Source: an uncultured Eubacterium sp. (GTDB lineage Bacteria; Bacillota_A; Clostridia; Lachnospirales; Lachnospiraceae). Taken from it: a stretch of 34,796 nucleotides of DNA. Numbering within the stretch: the stretch's first letter is position 1; the number at the start of each line of letters is the position of its first letter. Under the pieces are notes generated by a model. The model was given only the letters and a program-made list of their open reading frames with translations, made no database searches and was not told the DNA's origin. Below are positions 8,672 to 16,859 of this stretch, piece after piece. The DNA lies in NCBI GenBank assembly GCA_948468465.1, contig CAOKJJ010000034.1, forward strand, positions 1 to 34,796. Reading direction: 5' to 3'. The translations under genes were made by a program, and so were the position numbers.

Positions 8672-8717
8672 AAGGAACTGTATGCGGATAACCTATGATT
8701 TTTGCATACAGTTCCTT
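8672..8717. terminator. Hairpin after the oxidoreductase gene, probable terminator
   Basis: A perfect 14-bp inverted repeat (AAGGAACTGTATGC at 8672-8685, GCATACAGTTCCTT at 8704-8717) lies 28 bases after the stop. On the plus strand only a weak AT-rich tail follows; on the minus strand CTTTTTG follows. Position suggests termination before the next promoter. Confidence 0.6.
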
Positions 8718-8820
8718 AATAAATGTAACAAAAAAATTGGAGATTATTGAGCAGGTAAATGTACAGATGTGCAGTATTCCGGCTGACAATTTCATAGAAA
8801 AAGGCAGAATTTATAACTAA

Positions 8821-8860
8821 TAGCACAAAAATACAATACAAGGTTTTTCTGTTGTAATAA
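8821..8860 (+). promoter_or_regulatory. AraC-type operator (site C) of the glycosidase operon
   Basis: TAGCAC at 8821 is followed 12 bases later by ACAATA (8833) and, 21 bases further, by GTAATA (8854). The second half-site is weaker and one base farther than at the other three sites. It lies 44 bases before the GH43-like start codon, so it should control the three-gene operon 8904-15058. Confidence 0.6.
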
Positions 8861-8903
8861 TATAAACATACCATATATGAGAAAATCAGTAAGGAGTGAT
8901 TCA

Positions 8904-9947
8904 ATGAACAATTCAATTAAACCAGGAAAAGTATGGATGGATACGGAGGGAAAACGGATACAGGCCCATGGAGGCAGTCTGTGGTATGAGGAAGGCATAT
9001 TCTACTGGTATGGGGAGAATAAAGAGTTTACTACTGGTAAAGATGATATTTGGACTTGGGGAATCCGTTATTACTCTTCTGTCGATTTGTATAACTGGAA
9101 AGATGAAGGATTTCTGATCGAGGCAGAACCGGACAATGAAAACTCGATTTTTCATCCGGCGCGCCGGATGGATCGTCCCCATATTATCTGGAATAAAAAA
9201 ACAGGGAAATATGTCTGCTGGTTAAAATATTGTGATAAAAACTGTTTTGCGATTGTCACATCTGATAAGTTTTCAGGGCCATATCAGGTGGAAAAAGAAT
9301 TTTTTCAGCCTTATGGAAGGGAGTGCGGGGATTTTGACCTGTCGGTTGATGATGAATCCGGAAAAGCGTATCTGTATGCAGAATGTGATCATAAAGAAAT
9401 TATTTCCTGCGAATTATCGGACGATTATCTTGATATTCATGGAGAATATAAAGTGCATTACAGTAACCTGAACCCGCCATTGACAAGAGAAGGAACTACG
9501 CATTTTACCAGAAATGGAAAACACTATTTGATTACCAGCGGTATGACTGGATATGTGCCGAACCCTTCTGAGGTTGCGATTGCGGACGACTGGCAGGGGC
9601 AGTATACTGTGCAGGGAAATCCCCATGTACAGGATGTGAGCAGATCATCTTTTAACAGCCAGATTTCAGCGGTGTTCAAATATCCTGGAAGAGATTTTTA
9701 TATAGCGCTGGCAGACCGCTGGGTTCCGGATTATGTTATGACGAAAGAAAAATATGAGGCACTGGAGCGGGTTGTCACATCTCAGTTCGATAAAAGTGTC
9801 CAGGTCTTACCGTCAGACTATCAGGAGATAGCGGATGCTCCGTTCATGGGAAGTGCCAATACCAGTATTGCAGACTATGTCTGGCTGCCGGTTCGGTTTG
9901 AAGGGGATGTGGCTTATATTGACTGGAAAGATGAATGGCAAATATAA
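8904..9947 (+). CDS. GH43-like glycoside hydrolase (five-bladed propeller)
   Basis: The protein has 347 residues. The ATG at 8904 follows AAGGAGTGATTCA. Repeated propeller blades are visible (WYEEGIFYWYGENKE, HIIWNKKTGKYVCWL, DFDLSVDDESGKAYLYAE, THFTRNGKHYLITSG). The start AHGGSLWYEEGIFYWYGE resembles the GH43 subgroups that include exo-beta-1,3-galactanase-like enzymes, rather than arabinofuranosidases beginning with a DP motif, so the usual N-terminal aspartate base is not evident. Likely acids are the Asp in MDRPHI and the Glu in REGTTHF. No signal peptide is present, so it should act on imported oligosaccharide or glycoside. It is first in an operon with GH78 and GH3. The exact sugar removed cannot be stated. 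Confidence 0.72.
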   Translation: MNNSIKPGKVWMDTEGKRIQAHGGSLWYEEGIFYWYGENKEFTTGKDDIWTWGIRYYSSVDLYNWKDEGFLIEAEPDNENSIFHPARRMDRPHIIWNKKTGKYVCWLKYCDKNCFAIVTSDKFSGPYQVEKEFFQPYGRECGDFDLSVDDESGKAYLYAECDHKEIISCELSDDYLDIHGEYKVHYSNLNPPLTREGTTHFTRNGKHYLITSGMTGYVPNPSEVAIADDWQGQYTVQGNPHVQDVSRSSFNSQISAVFKYPGRDFYIALADRWVPDYVMTKEKYEALERVVTSQFDKSVQVLPSDYQEIADAPFMGSANTSIADYVWLPVRFEGDVAYIDWKDEWQI

Positions 9948-9961
9948 GAAAGGTGGATTTT

Positions 9962-12688
9962 ATGCAAATTGCAGATTTAAGAGTGGAGTACCAGAAAAAT
10001 CCAATCGGCATGGATATTTTGAGTCCAAGATTTTCATGGAAACTGGAGACAGAAACACAAAATACTATGCAGGCAGGCTATCAGATTCAGGTTATTACGG
10101 AAGAAAAGATGATCTGGGATTCCGGACACCAGAAATCTGAACAGTCGGTTCTGGTAGAATATGACGGGCCGCCATTGCAGGCAGAAAGCAGGTATGAATA
10201 TCATGTCAGAGTGTGGGACAATCATGGAGAAGAAGGCTCGGCTGACGGATGTTTTGAAACCGGATTACTTGCAGGCGTTAATTTTCAGGCGAAATGGATC
10301 ACACATCCGTTTGCAGAAGATGAAACTGCATGCCCGGTATTTATGAAAACTGTTTCTCTGAAAAAACCGGTCAGACAGGCCCGTATCTATGCAACGGCGC
10401 TGGGTGTTTATGAAGTCCGTATAAATGGAAAGAAAGCAGGAGATACCTTTTTTGCGCCTGGCTGGACCAATTATAAAAAGAGGCTGCAGTATCAGACTTA
10501 TGATGTAACGGAACTAATGGAACAGGAATCCATTCTTGAAATTACCGTTGGAAACGGATGGTATAAAGGGATTTTCGGTTTTACCTGCACACCAAACCAT
10601 TATGGGGACCGCGTGGCTGTTTTTGCAGAACTTCATGTGACATATGAGGATGGAACAAAAGAAGTGGTTGCCACAGATACAGACTGGAGGGTAAAGACTG
10701 GACCGATCCGTTACAGTGAGATCTATATGGGTGAGACCATTGACAGCACATTTGTGGGAAGTGAGCCTGCGGCAGCAGAACCATTTTCCTATCCAGTAGA
10801 AAATCTGACTGCGCAGGAGTCTGATCCAGTAAGGATTACGAAACGCACTCCGGCACAAGAGTTGATCGTAACGCCGAAGGGTGAGAAAGTTCTGGATTTC
10901 GGACAGAATATGGCGGGTATTGTAGAAGTAAAAGTAAAGGGCATGCCAGGGCAGAAGATTGTCATCCGTCATGCGGAAACGCTGGACAAAGACGGGAATT
11001 TTTATTTTGAGACGCTGCGGCAGGCAAAATCCATTGATACTTATATCTGTGACGGAACAGAGCAGACATTTTTGCCGCATTTTACGTTTCATGGATTCCG
11101 TTATATCTGCGTAGAGGGTCTGGAGGAAATAAATCCGGCAGATTTTACCGCATGTACGTTACATACGGATATGAGAGTGACTGGAAGCTTCATTTGTTCC
11201 AATGAGATGGTGAATCAGCTCTATCGTAATATCCAGTGGGGACAGCGCAGTAATTTTCTGGATATTCCAACAGACTGTCCGCAGCGTGACGAACGTCTGG
11301 GTTGGACTGGAGACGCACAGGTGTTCTGCCGGACTGCTTCTTATAATATGGATACGGCACGTTTCTTTGCGAAATGGCTGCATGATATGAAGAGCGAGCA
11401 GACGAAGGAATTCGGGCCTCCGCATGTAGTTCCGAATATTCTGCAGGATCAGGATGCAGCTGCGGCATGGAGCGATGCTGCGACAGTGATTCCCTGGACG
11501 GTTTATCAGATGTTTGGGGATAAGCGTATTCTGAAAGATCAGTATGAGAGTATGAAAGGATACGTGGATTATATTACGGAACACTGCAGTGAAAATGGTC
11601 TGTGGCAGACTGGGTTCCAGTATGGGGACTGGCTTGCGCTGGACAAAGAGGAAAGCGCTGACCGGACTGGGGCGACAGATAAATTCCTGGTTGCAAATGC
11701 TTATTATGCGTATTCAGCAGATATTGTGCGGCAGGCGGCGGAGGCGCTTGGGCTGGAGGAAGATGCAAAAAAGTATTGCAAGCTTCATGCGGATATTGTG
11801 CGGCTATTTGATGAAGAATACATTACACGGACCGGACGGGTGGTCAGTGAAACACAGACTGGCTGTGTACTGGCGCTTTATTTTAATCTGGCACAGGAAA
11901 AACACCGTGACCGGATCGCAAAATCTTTGGCAGCGAATATCTCGAACCATAAAAATCATCTGTCAACCGGCTTTGTCGGAACACCATATTTGTGCCATGT
12001 GTTATCGGAAAATGGAATGCATGGCCTTGCCGGCACGGTTTTCCTGAAAGAAGATTATCCTTCCTGGTTATATGCTGTAAAGAAAGGCGCGACAACAGTC
12101 TGGGAACGCTGGAATTCCATTCTGCCGGACGGAAGTTTTGATGAATCCGGCATGAACAGCCTGAATCATTATGCATATGGTTCCATTGCGGACTGGATGT
12201 TTGAAAAACTGGCAGGGATTAATCGCGTGGAGCCGGGATTTAAAAAGATCTTAATCCAGCCGAGATTTATCAAAGGTATCACAAGCATAGACGCATCTTA
12301 TGATTCTGTATATGGCGTGATCCGCAGTGCGTGGAGCTGTAAAGATGGAAGAATTACTGTTGATGTGACAGTACCAGCGAATACAACTGCACAGATTGTA
12401 CTTCCAGAAAAGGAGGAAGTGTTGGAAGCAGGATCCGGATGCTGGCATTACGAATATGATACCGATACGAAACTGGAACTGGACAGATTTACGATGGATA
12501 CGACTTTGGGGGCGCTGGTCCAGGAACCGTTGGCTGTGGAACTGCTCAATCAGTATTCACCGGGAATGCTGGACGGCCCAATGATCGAATTTGCCTATGG
12601 GATGACGGTTAGTGAACTGACGGCAGTTATGCCGCCAGAAGGTACTGCGCTTTTTAAGACGGTGCTGGATAAGCTGAACAATCAGTAA
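9962..12688 (+). CDS. GH78 alpha-L-rhamnosidase (first copy)
   Basis: The protein has 908 residues. The ATG at 9962 lies 14 bases after the preceding stop, behind AAAGGTGG. The order is an N-terminal beta-domain, the Bac_rhamnosid_N and jelly-roll regions (about 130-370), a catalytic alpha6/alpha6 barrel (about 410-760) and a C-terminal beta-domain. The conserved DCPQRDERLGWTGD places a probable general acid at E444, and TTVWERWNS places the inverting base at E715, by comparison with known GH78 enzymes. It releases terminal L-rhamnose from glycosides such as rutinosides, neohesperidosides, saponins or pectic fragments. No signal sequence is seen, so activity is cytoplasmic. A second, divergent copy lies at 16860, which suggests different linkages or aglycones. 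Confidence 0.93.
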   Translation: MQIADLRVEYQKNPIGMDILSPRFSWKLETETQNTMQAGYQIQVITEEKMIWDSGHQKSEQSVLVEYDGPPLQAESRYEYHVRVWDNHGEEGSADGCFETGLLAGVNFQAKWITHPFAEDETACPVFMKTVSLKKPVRQARIYATALGVYEVRINGKKAGDTFFAPGWTNYKKRLQYQTYDVTELMEQESILEITVGNGWYKGIFGFTCTPNHYGDRVAVFAELHVTYEDGTKEVVATDTDWRVKTGPIRYSEIYMGETIDSTFVGSEPAAAEPFSYPVENLTAQESDPVRITKRTPAQELIVTPKGEKVLDFGQNMAGIVEVKVKGMPGQKIVIRHAETLDKDGNFYFETLRQAKSIDTYICDGTEQTFLPHFTFHGFRYICVEGLEEINPADFTACTLHTDMRVTGSFICSNEMVNQLYRNIQWGQRSNFLDIPTDCPQRDERLGWTGDAQVFCRTASYNMDTARFFAKWLHDMKSEQTKEFGPPHVVPNILQDQDAAAAWSDAATVIPWTVYQMFGDKRILKDQYESMKGYVDYITEHCSENGLWQTGFQYGDWLALDKEESADRTGATDKFLVANAYYAYSADIVRQAAEALGLEEDAKKYCKLHADIVRLFDEEYITRTGRVVSETQTGCVLALYFNLAQEKHRDRIAKSLAANISNHKNHLSTGFVGTPYLCHVLSENGMHGLAGTVFLKEDYPSWLYAVKKGATTVWERWNSILPDGSFDESGMNSLNHYAYGSIADWMFEKLAGINRVEPGFKKILIQPRFIKGITSIDASYDSVYGVIRSAWSCKDGRITVDVTVPANTTAQIVLPEKEEVLEAGSGCWHYEYDTDTKLELDRFTMDTTLGALVQEPLAVELLNQYSPGMLDGPMIEFAYGMTVSELTAVMPPEGTALFKTVLDKLNNQ

Positions 12689-12709
12689 ACGGATAAAGGA
12701 GAGATTGAC

Positions 12710-15058
12710 ATGAGTAAAATAAAAGACATTATTTCAAATATGACATTGGAAGATAAAGTGAAATTATGCTCTGGCTCGGATTTTTGGGGGACGGAGGAAA
12801 TGGAGCAGTATGGGATCCCGAAAATGTTCTGCTCAGACGGACCGAGCGGGCTGCGCAGACAGCTTGGGGAGGCAGACCACCTGGGTGTGAATAACAGTGA
12901 ACCGGCGACCTGCTTCCCTGCGGCATGTACAAGTGGTTCTACATGGAATACTGAGCTTCTGGAAGATGTTGGGCGTGCGATTGGTGAGGAAGCATTAGGA
13001 CTGCAGACAGATGTGGTGCTTGGTCCTGGCGTCAATATTAAGAGAAATCCTCTTTGCGGACGTAACTTTGAATATTTCAGTGAAGATCCGTATCTGGCAG
13101 GGAAGATGGGAACGGCCTGGGTAAAAGGATGTGAAAGAACAGGAAGAGGCACCAGTGTAAAACATTTTGCAGGGAACAATCAGGAAGCAGACCGTCTGCT
13201 GTCAGACAGTCTGATCGATGAACGTACACTTCGGGAAATTTATCTGAAACCATTTGAAATTGTTGTAAAAGAAGGAAAGCCGGCTGCGGTAATGTGCTCT
13301 TACAACAAGATCAATGGCACTTATTTAAGCGACCATATGGAGATTACGAGAAACATCCTGCGTGATGAGTGGGGATTTGACGGAATTGTAGTGACAGACT
13401 GGGGCGCTATGAATGACAGAGTGCAGGGATTTGAAGCTGGTGTAGAACTGGAAATGCCAGGCAGCGCGGGATTTTTTGACCAGTCAGTCATTGATGCCGT
13501 AAAAGCTGGGACATTAAAGGAAGAGCGGATTGATGAATGCCTGGAAAGATTGTTAACGCTTATCTTTGAAAAAGTGGAAACGAGGAAAAATGGATACCGG
13601 TTCGACGCAGAAGCACACCACGATCTTGCAAGGAAAGTGGCGGAGGAAGGCGCTGTTCTTTTGAAGAACGATGAAAAGATTCTTCCGGTCGGCAAAGACG
13701 CAAAAATTGCTTTGCTTGGCGCTATGGCAAAAGACAGCAGATATCAGGGTGCAGGTTCTTCCCATATTAATCCGACAAAGCTGGTATCTATTGCGGAGGC
13801 ATTTGATGCAGAAGGCATATCATACAGCTATGCACCGGGATATGAGCTGAGCGGTGCGGAAAATAAAGCGTATCTGGAAGAAGCGGCAGAACTGGCAGGA
13901 CAGTGCGATACCGCAGTCATTGTGGCAGGTCTTCCGCCAGAATTTGAATCAGAAGGATATGACAGAAAGCACATGTGCATGCCTGTGAGTCATGTACAGC
14001 TGATCGAACGTGTTGCGGATGCAAATCCAAATGTTGTAGTTGTATTATGCGGCGGTTCTCCCGTAGAGATGCCGTGGATTGGAAAATCAAAAGCAGTCCT
14101 GAACATGTATCTGGGCGGGCAGGCGATGGGAGAAGCCTGTGTGAATCTGCTCTATGGGAAAATAAATCCAAGCGGAAAACTTGCAGAAACTTATCCCGTG
14201 TCTTATCAGGATGTCACTTCCTCGGATACCTATGGGGTTCATCCAAGACAGGTAGAATATGCAGAAGGGATTTATGTAGGATACCGGTATTACCAGAAAA
14301 CGGACGTAAAGGTAAGATTTCCTTTTGGATATGGGCTCAGCTATACAGAATTTGAGTACAGCGGTCTGGAGAAAGAAAATGATACGGTTTCCTGTACTGT
14401 AAAGAATGTGGGGGACTGTGACGGTGCAGAGGTTGTCCAGCTCTATGTGGCCGATAAGACAGGGCATGCGTACCGGCCTGTCCGTGAGCTGAAAGCATTT
14501 AAAAAAGTATTCCTTAAGGCTGGGGAAGAAAAGCAGATCACATTTGATCTTACAGCGGATATGTATTCTTATTACGATACAAAGAAGAAAGGCTGGGCAC
14601 AGGTAAAAGGCAGCTATGAGATTCAGATTGGTGCGTCCAGTGAGGATATCCGTCTGGTTTGTCCGGTGATATTGGCGGAAGGAGAAGATGCGGAAGCTGT
14701 GAATGTGTCAGAAGGTCTTCCAAAGTGGTATGCCGCACCGCAGGGAAAACCGTCAGCTGCAGATTTTGAGAAATTATATGGCAGAGAAATCCAGCCATAT
14801 CATGCGCCAAAAGCAGGAGAGTTTACAATGATGAGTACATTAGAGGATATGAAAGACAGCGCAGCTGCGCAGCAGATGATCTCAGGCATCCGACAGTCGG
14901 TAGGTGCTCCGGCAGAGGGCGAAGTTAGCCAGGAAGTCCAGTTTTTGATTGAGATCACATCTACAACACCGCTCCGAAGGCTTGCGCAGCAGAGCGGTGG
15001 CGCTACAGCAGTTGAAGAACTGGAAGGAATTGTGATGGCGGCGAACGCAGGATATTAA
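12710..15058 (+). CDS. GH3 beta-glucosidase-type hydrolase
   Basis: The protein has 782 residues, with AAAGGAGAGATTGAC before the ATG and only 21 bases after the rhamnosidase. The N-terminal GH3 barrel contains SVKHFAGNNQEADR and the nucleophile motif GIVVTDWGAM with D230. The alpha/beta sandwich domain follows (about 330-530, including GGQAMGEACVNLLYGKINPSG), then a fibronectin III-like domain (about 560-640). A C-terminal extension of about 130 residues is poorly characterised. It probably cleaves beta-glucosides after rhamnose is removed, completing deglycosylation of a rhamnosyl-glucoside; beta-xyloside or gentiobiose-type substrates are possible. No signal peptide is seen. It is last in the operon and is followed by a bidirectional terminator. 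Confidence 0.92.
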   Translation: MSKIKDIISNMTLEDKVKLCSGSDFWGTEEMEQYGIPKMFCSDGPSGLRRQLGEADHLGVNNSEPATCFPAACTSGSTWNTELLEDVGRAIGEEALGLQTDVVLGPGVNIKRNPLCGRNFEYFSEDPYLAGKMGTAWVKGCERTGRGTSVKHFAGNNQEADRLLSDSLIDERTLREIYLKPFEIVVKEGKPAAVMCSYNKINGTYLSDHMEITRNILRDEWGFDGIVVTDWGAMNDRVQGFEAGVELEMPGSAGFFDQSVIDAVKAGTLKEERIDECLERLLTLIFEKVETRKNGYRFDAEAHHDLARKVAEEGAVLLKNDEKILPVGKDAKIALLGAMAKDSRYQGAGSSHINPTKLVSIAEAFDAEGISYSYAPGYELSGAENKAYLEEAAELAGQCDTAVIVAGLPPEFESEGYDRKHMCMPVSHVQLIERVADANPNVVVVLCGGSPVEMPWIGKSKAVLNMYLGGQAMGEACVNLLYGKINPSGKLAETYPVSYQDVTSSDTYGVHPRQVEYAEGIYVGYRYYQKTDVKVRFPFGYGLSYTEFEYSGLEKENDTVSCTVKNVGDCDGAEVVQLYVADKTGHAYRPVRELKAFKKVFLKAGEEKQITFDLTADMYSYYDTKKKGWAQVKGSYEIQIGASSEDIRLVCPVILAEGEDAEAVNVSEGLPKWYAAPQGKPSAADFEKLYGREIQPYHAPKAGEFTMMSTLEDMKDSAAAQQMISGIRQSVGAPAEGEVSQEVQFLIEITSTTPLRRLAQQSGGATAVEELEGIVMAANAGY

Positions 15059-15064
15059 AATGGA

Positions 15065-15138
15065 GCAGGCAGCCGAAACGCAACCGTTCAGATACCCCAT
15101 TGAACTGTTGCGCCGGAATTACTTTTTAGGCTGCCTGC
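15065..15138. terminator. Nested bidirectional terminator between convergent genes
   Basis: An outer perfect 10-bp stem (GCAGGCAGCC 15065-15074, GGCTGCCTGC 15129-15138) encloses an inner 12-bp stem with one mismatch (15079-15090 with 15101-15112). It lies between the convergent GH3 and AraC genes and reaches into the last codons of the AraC gene. The nested form suits termination from both sides. Confidence 0.6.
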
Positions 15139-16306
15139 GGTATTCATTGGGGGTTATTCCGTATTTTTTCTTAAATACATTCTGAAAATAGGCCTGGCTT
15201 GAGAAGCAGAGGTAACTGCTGATCTCGCTGATGGATTTGTCCGTGTAGGATAATAGGCTTTTTGCTTCTTCTAATTTACAGCGCATGATAAATTCATTCA
15301 TCTGAAATCCCAGTTCTTTTTTAAAACAGCGTGAGATATGGGAACGGCTTTTTCCTACATAGTCTGCGACATCAGATACGGAAATTGCCTGGTTCGTGTG
15401 CTGTTTGATATATTGGATGCATTTATAGATATCCCGGGTGGTATCAGAGGGAAGCTGCGCCTGGGCTACACGGTTCGTAAAATCCAGCAGCATGTTGTAC
15501 TGCAGCCGGTAAAGGGCATCTGCGCTTTGGAGTTTTTCGCTCTCCTGAATATAAATATCACTGAGCTGGTAAGCCGATTCAATATCCAGTCCGCCTTCAA
15601 TGGCACTTCGGGTAGCCAGTGTTGCTGCCACGATCAGGATATTTCTGGCCTGCCGCAGCGGATTGTCCGCAACCAGTCCGGCCCGGATAGAAAAAGAGTT
15701 AGAGAAAAATGCTTTCAGCTGTTCGGTATTCCCATTCCGGATATGCGTAAGGTACATCTGTTCATAGTGGTAAGTATTATGGAAATCTTCCGCTTCTTTC
15801 GTATCATAGCTTCTGGCTGTATGTAGGGAAGCGATTGGTGAGCTTTCTTCCATAGACTGCATATTCAGACAAGCCTCAATATCAATCTCTTCTCCTGTTA
15901 ATACTTGATAAAATAAAGCAAGAAAATGGCAGAACTGGTGAAAGGAAAACATTGGCGTAAATTCATAGAGCCTTGTAAGCTGTTCTTTCTGTTCTAAAGA
16001 AATGCCGTATTCCTTCATAATATTCCGGATCGAAGCAGGGGAAGGCTGGATGCTGATGACGGGGCCTATTAAAATACACTGGCACTTACTGCTGTCCTGA
16101 ACCAGTCCAAAGTAATGCGATTCCCTTGTGATCAGATAGGAGACTGCCTGCTGTTTGGAAAGCAGTTCCGCAAGATGAGGCGCAGCCAGGTCAAAAGAAA
16201 AACCGGTATTGGGCAGGATCAGCTCCAGCTTTCCATTTTTATAATAGTGGATGGGAAGGTACGTGCAGTTGTAAAGTGTTTGGCAGAATGAGTAAATAGA
16301 ATCCAT
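15119..16306 (-). CDS. AraC-family regulator, likely activator of the rhamnoside regulon
   Basis: The protein has 395 residues; ATG at 16306 behind CAGGAGGAAATT. About 290 N-terminal residues form a sensor region without a recognisable cupin motif. It resembles the long sensor halves of Clostridial AraC regulators that lie beside GPH transporters. The C-terminal domain has two helix-turn-helix units (ISVSDVADYVGKSRSHISRC and SISEISSYLCFSSQAYFQNV). It is divergent from the second rhamnosidase, and an AraC-type operator lies in the shared region at 16419. The same operator stands before three other transcription units, which makes this the best candidate for the common activator, probably with autoregulation. 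The ligand is likely L-rhamnose or a rhamnoside (inference). Confidence 0.88.
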   Translation of the reverse strand: MDSIYSFCQTLYNCTYLPIHYYKNGKLELILPNTGFSFDLAAPHLAELLSKQQAVSYLITRESHYFGLVQDSSKCQCILIGPVISIQPSPASIRNIMKEYGISLEQKEQLTRLYEFTPMFSFHQFCHFLALFYQVLTGEEIDIEACLNMQSMEESSPIASLHTARSYDTKEAEDFHNTYHYEQMYLTHIRNGNTEQLKAFFSNSFSIRAGLVADNPLRQARNILIVAATLATRSAIEGGLDIESAYQLSDIYIQESEKLQSADALYRLQYNMLLDFTNRVAQAQLPSDTTRDIYKCIQYIKQHTNQAISVSDVADYVGKSRSHISRCFKKELGFQMNEFIMRCKLEEAKSLLSYTDKSISEISSYLCFSSQAYFQNVFKKKYGITPNEYRRQPKK

Positions 16307-16330
16307 AATTTCCTCCTGAAAATCAATATA

Positions 16331-16417
16331 TACTGGCGGGCAGTAAAATTTGCCAGTAACACCGACTCACGAGCGTTAATGCTTAAAGCAGTATGGCAAA
16401 TTTCATCGCTCGTGAGT
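16331..16417. promoter_or_regulatory. Interleaved inverted repeats in the araC leader region
   Basis: Two perfect inverted repeats interlock. AAATTTGCCA (16346-16355) pairs with TGGCAAATTT (16394-16403), and ACTCACGAGCG (16365-16375) pairs with CGCTCGTGAGT (16407-16417). A third short pair, TACTGGC (16331-16337) with GCCAGTA (16352-16358), competes with the first. On RNA this order allows a pseudoknot or alternate hairpins ahead of the AraC start. On DNA the repeats could be two protein sites. Confidence 0.5.
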
Positions 16418-16418
16418 A

Positions 16419-16481
16419 TAACACGATTTTACAATACAAAGCACGCTGTTGCAATACTAATCTGATAAAAGCAGATAACAC
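16419..16481 (+). promoter_or_regulatory. AraC-type operator (site A) between araC and the second rhamnosidase
   Basis: This is the best match of the set, with two full 18-base half-sites in tandem, 20 bases apart: TAACACG-N6-CAATA (from 16419) and AAGCACG-N6-CAATA (from 16439). This is the architecture known for AraC proteins, which bind direct repeats two helical turns apart with one monomer per half-site. A possible -10, TAACAC, lies at 16476-16481. It serves the rightward transcript and could also autoregulate the leftward AraC gene. Confidence 0.7.
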
Positions 16482-16491
16482 ACTTTCCCTC

Positions 16492-16717
16492 AAAGTTAGG
16501 TAGACAGGTTTCTTTTATCTTAGATATTTTTTGAAAAACCTTATAAAATCAAAGTTTTACACATCTAAATCCTATAATTTGCTACACTAAAGTTAGGTAG
16601 ATGGTTAGGTAGACAGATTTCTAAAATTAATCTTACAAAAAATATCTGTACCTATACAACCATAGACATTTCAAAGATATATTTCTATTAAGAAAACTAA
16701 TTTGTCTACCTAACTTT
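16492..16717. repeat. Repeat block of GTTAGGTAGACA with inverted ends (possible MITE or multi-operator)
   Basis: GTTAGGTAGACA occurs at 16495-16506 and 16604-16615. A variant ending in ATG lies at 16592-16603, and an inverted copy at 16703-16714. The outermost copies share AAAGTTAGGTAGACA as a perfect 15-bp inverted pair bounding 226 bp (16492-16717). No clear target duplication is seen beyond a possible TC. The block sits in the 5' leader of the second rhamnosidase, downstream of the AraC-type operator. It may be a small non-autonomous element or a set of operator sites for a second regulator. Confidence 0.5.
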
Positions 16718-16771
16718 TCGGAAAGGTGTGGATAAGATAAAATTGTTAAAAGAAAAGAAAGGAGAAGATTC

Positions 16772-16846
16772 ATGGAGGTATCAATTAAGGGCGTTTATGA
16801 TCTTGGAAGATGCGCTGCAGGTGCAGTGGATCGCATAAAAATATGA
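16772..16846 (+). CDS. 24-residue small ORF / leader peptide before the second rhamnosidase
   Basis: ATG at 16772 follows AAAGGAGAAGATT, a ribosome binding site stronger than many in this locus. The frame begins MEVSIKGVYD and ends AVDRIKI, with TGA at 16844-16846. The next gene's start lies 13 bases after this stop, and its ribosome binding site (GGAGGG) begins immediately after the small frame. This may be a leader peptide that couples translation to the rhamnosidase, or the truncated start of a lost gene. No run of regulatory codons typical of amino-acid attenuation is seen. Confidence 0.45.
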   Translation: MEVSIKGVYDLGRCAAGAVDRIKI

Positions 16847-16859
16847 GGAGGGATATCGA

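Noticed and set aside
16492..16717. CRISPR array
   Set aside because: The 12-base copies are too short, unevenly spaced and partly inverted, and no cas genes are nearby.
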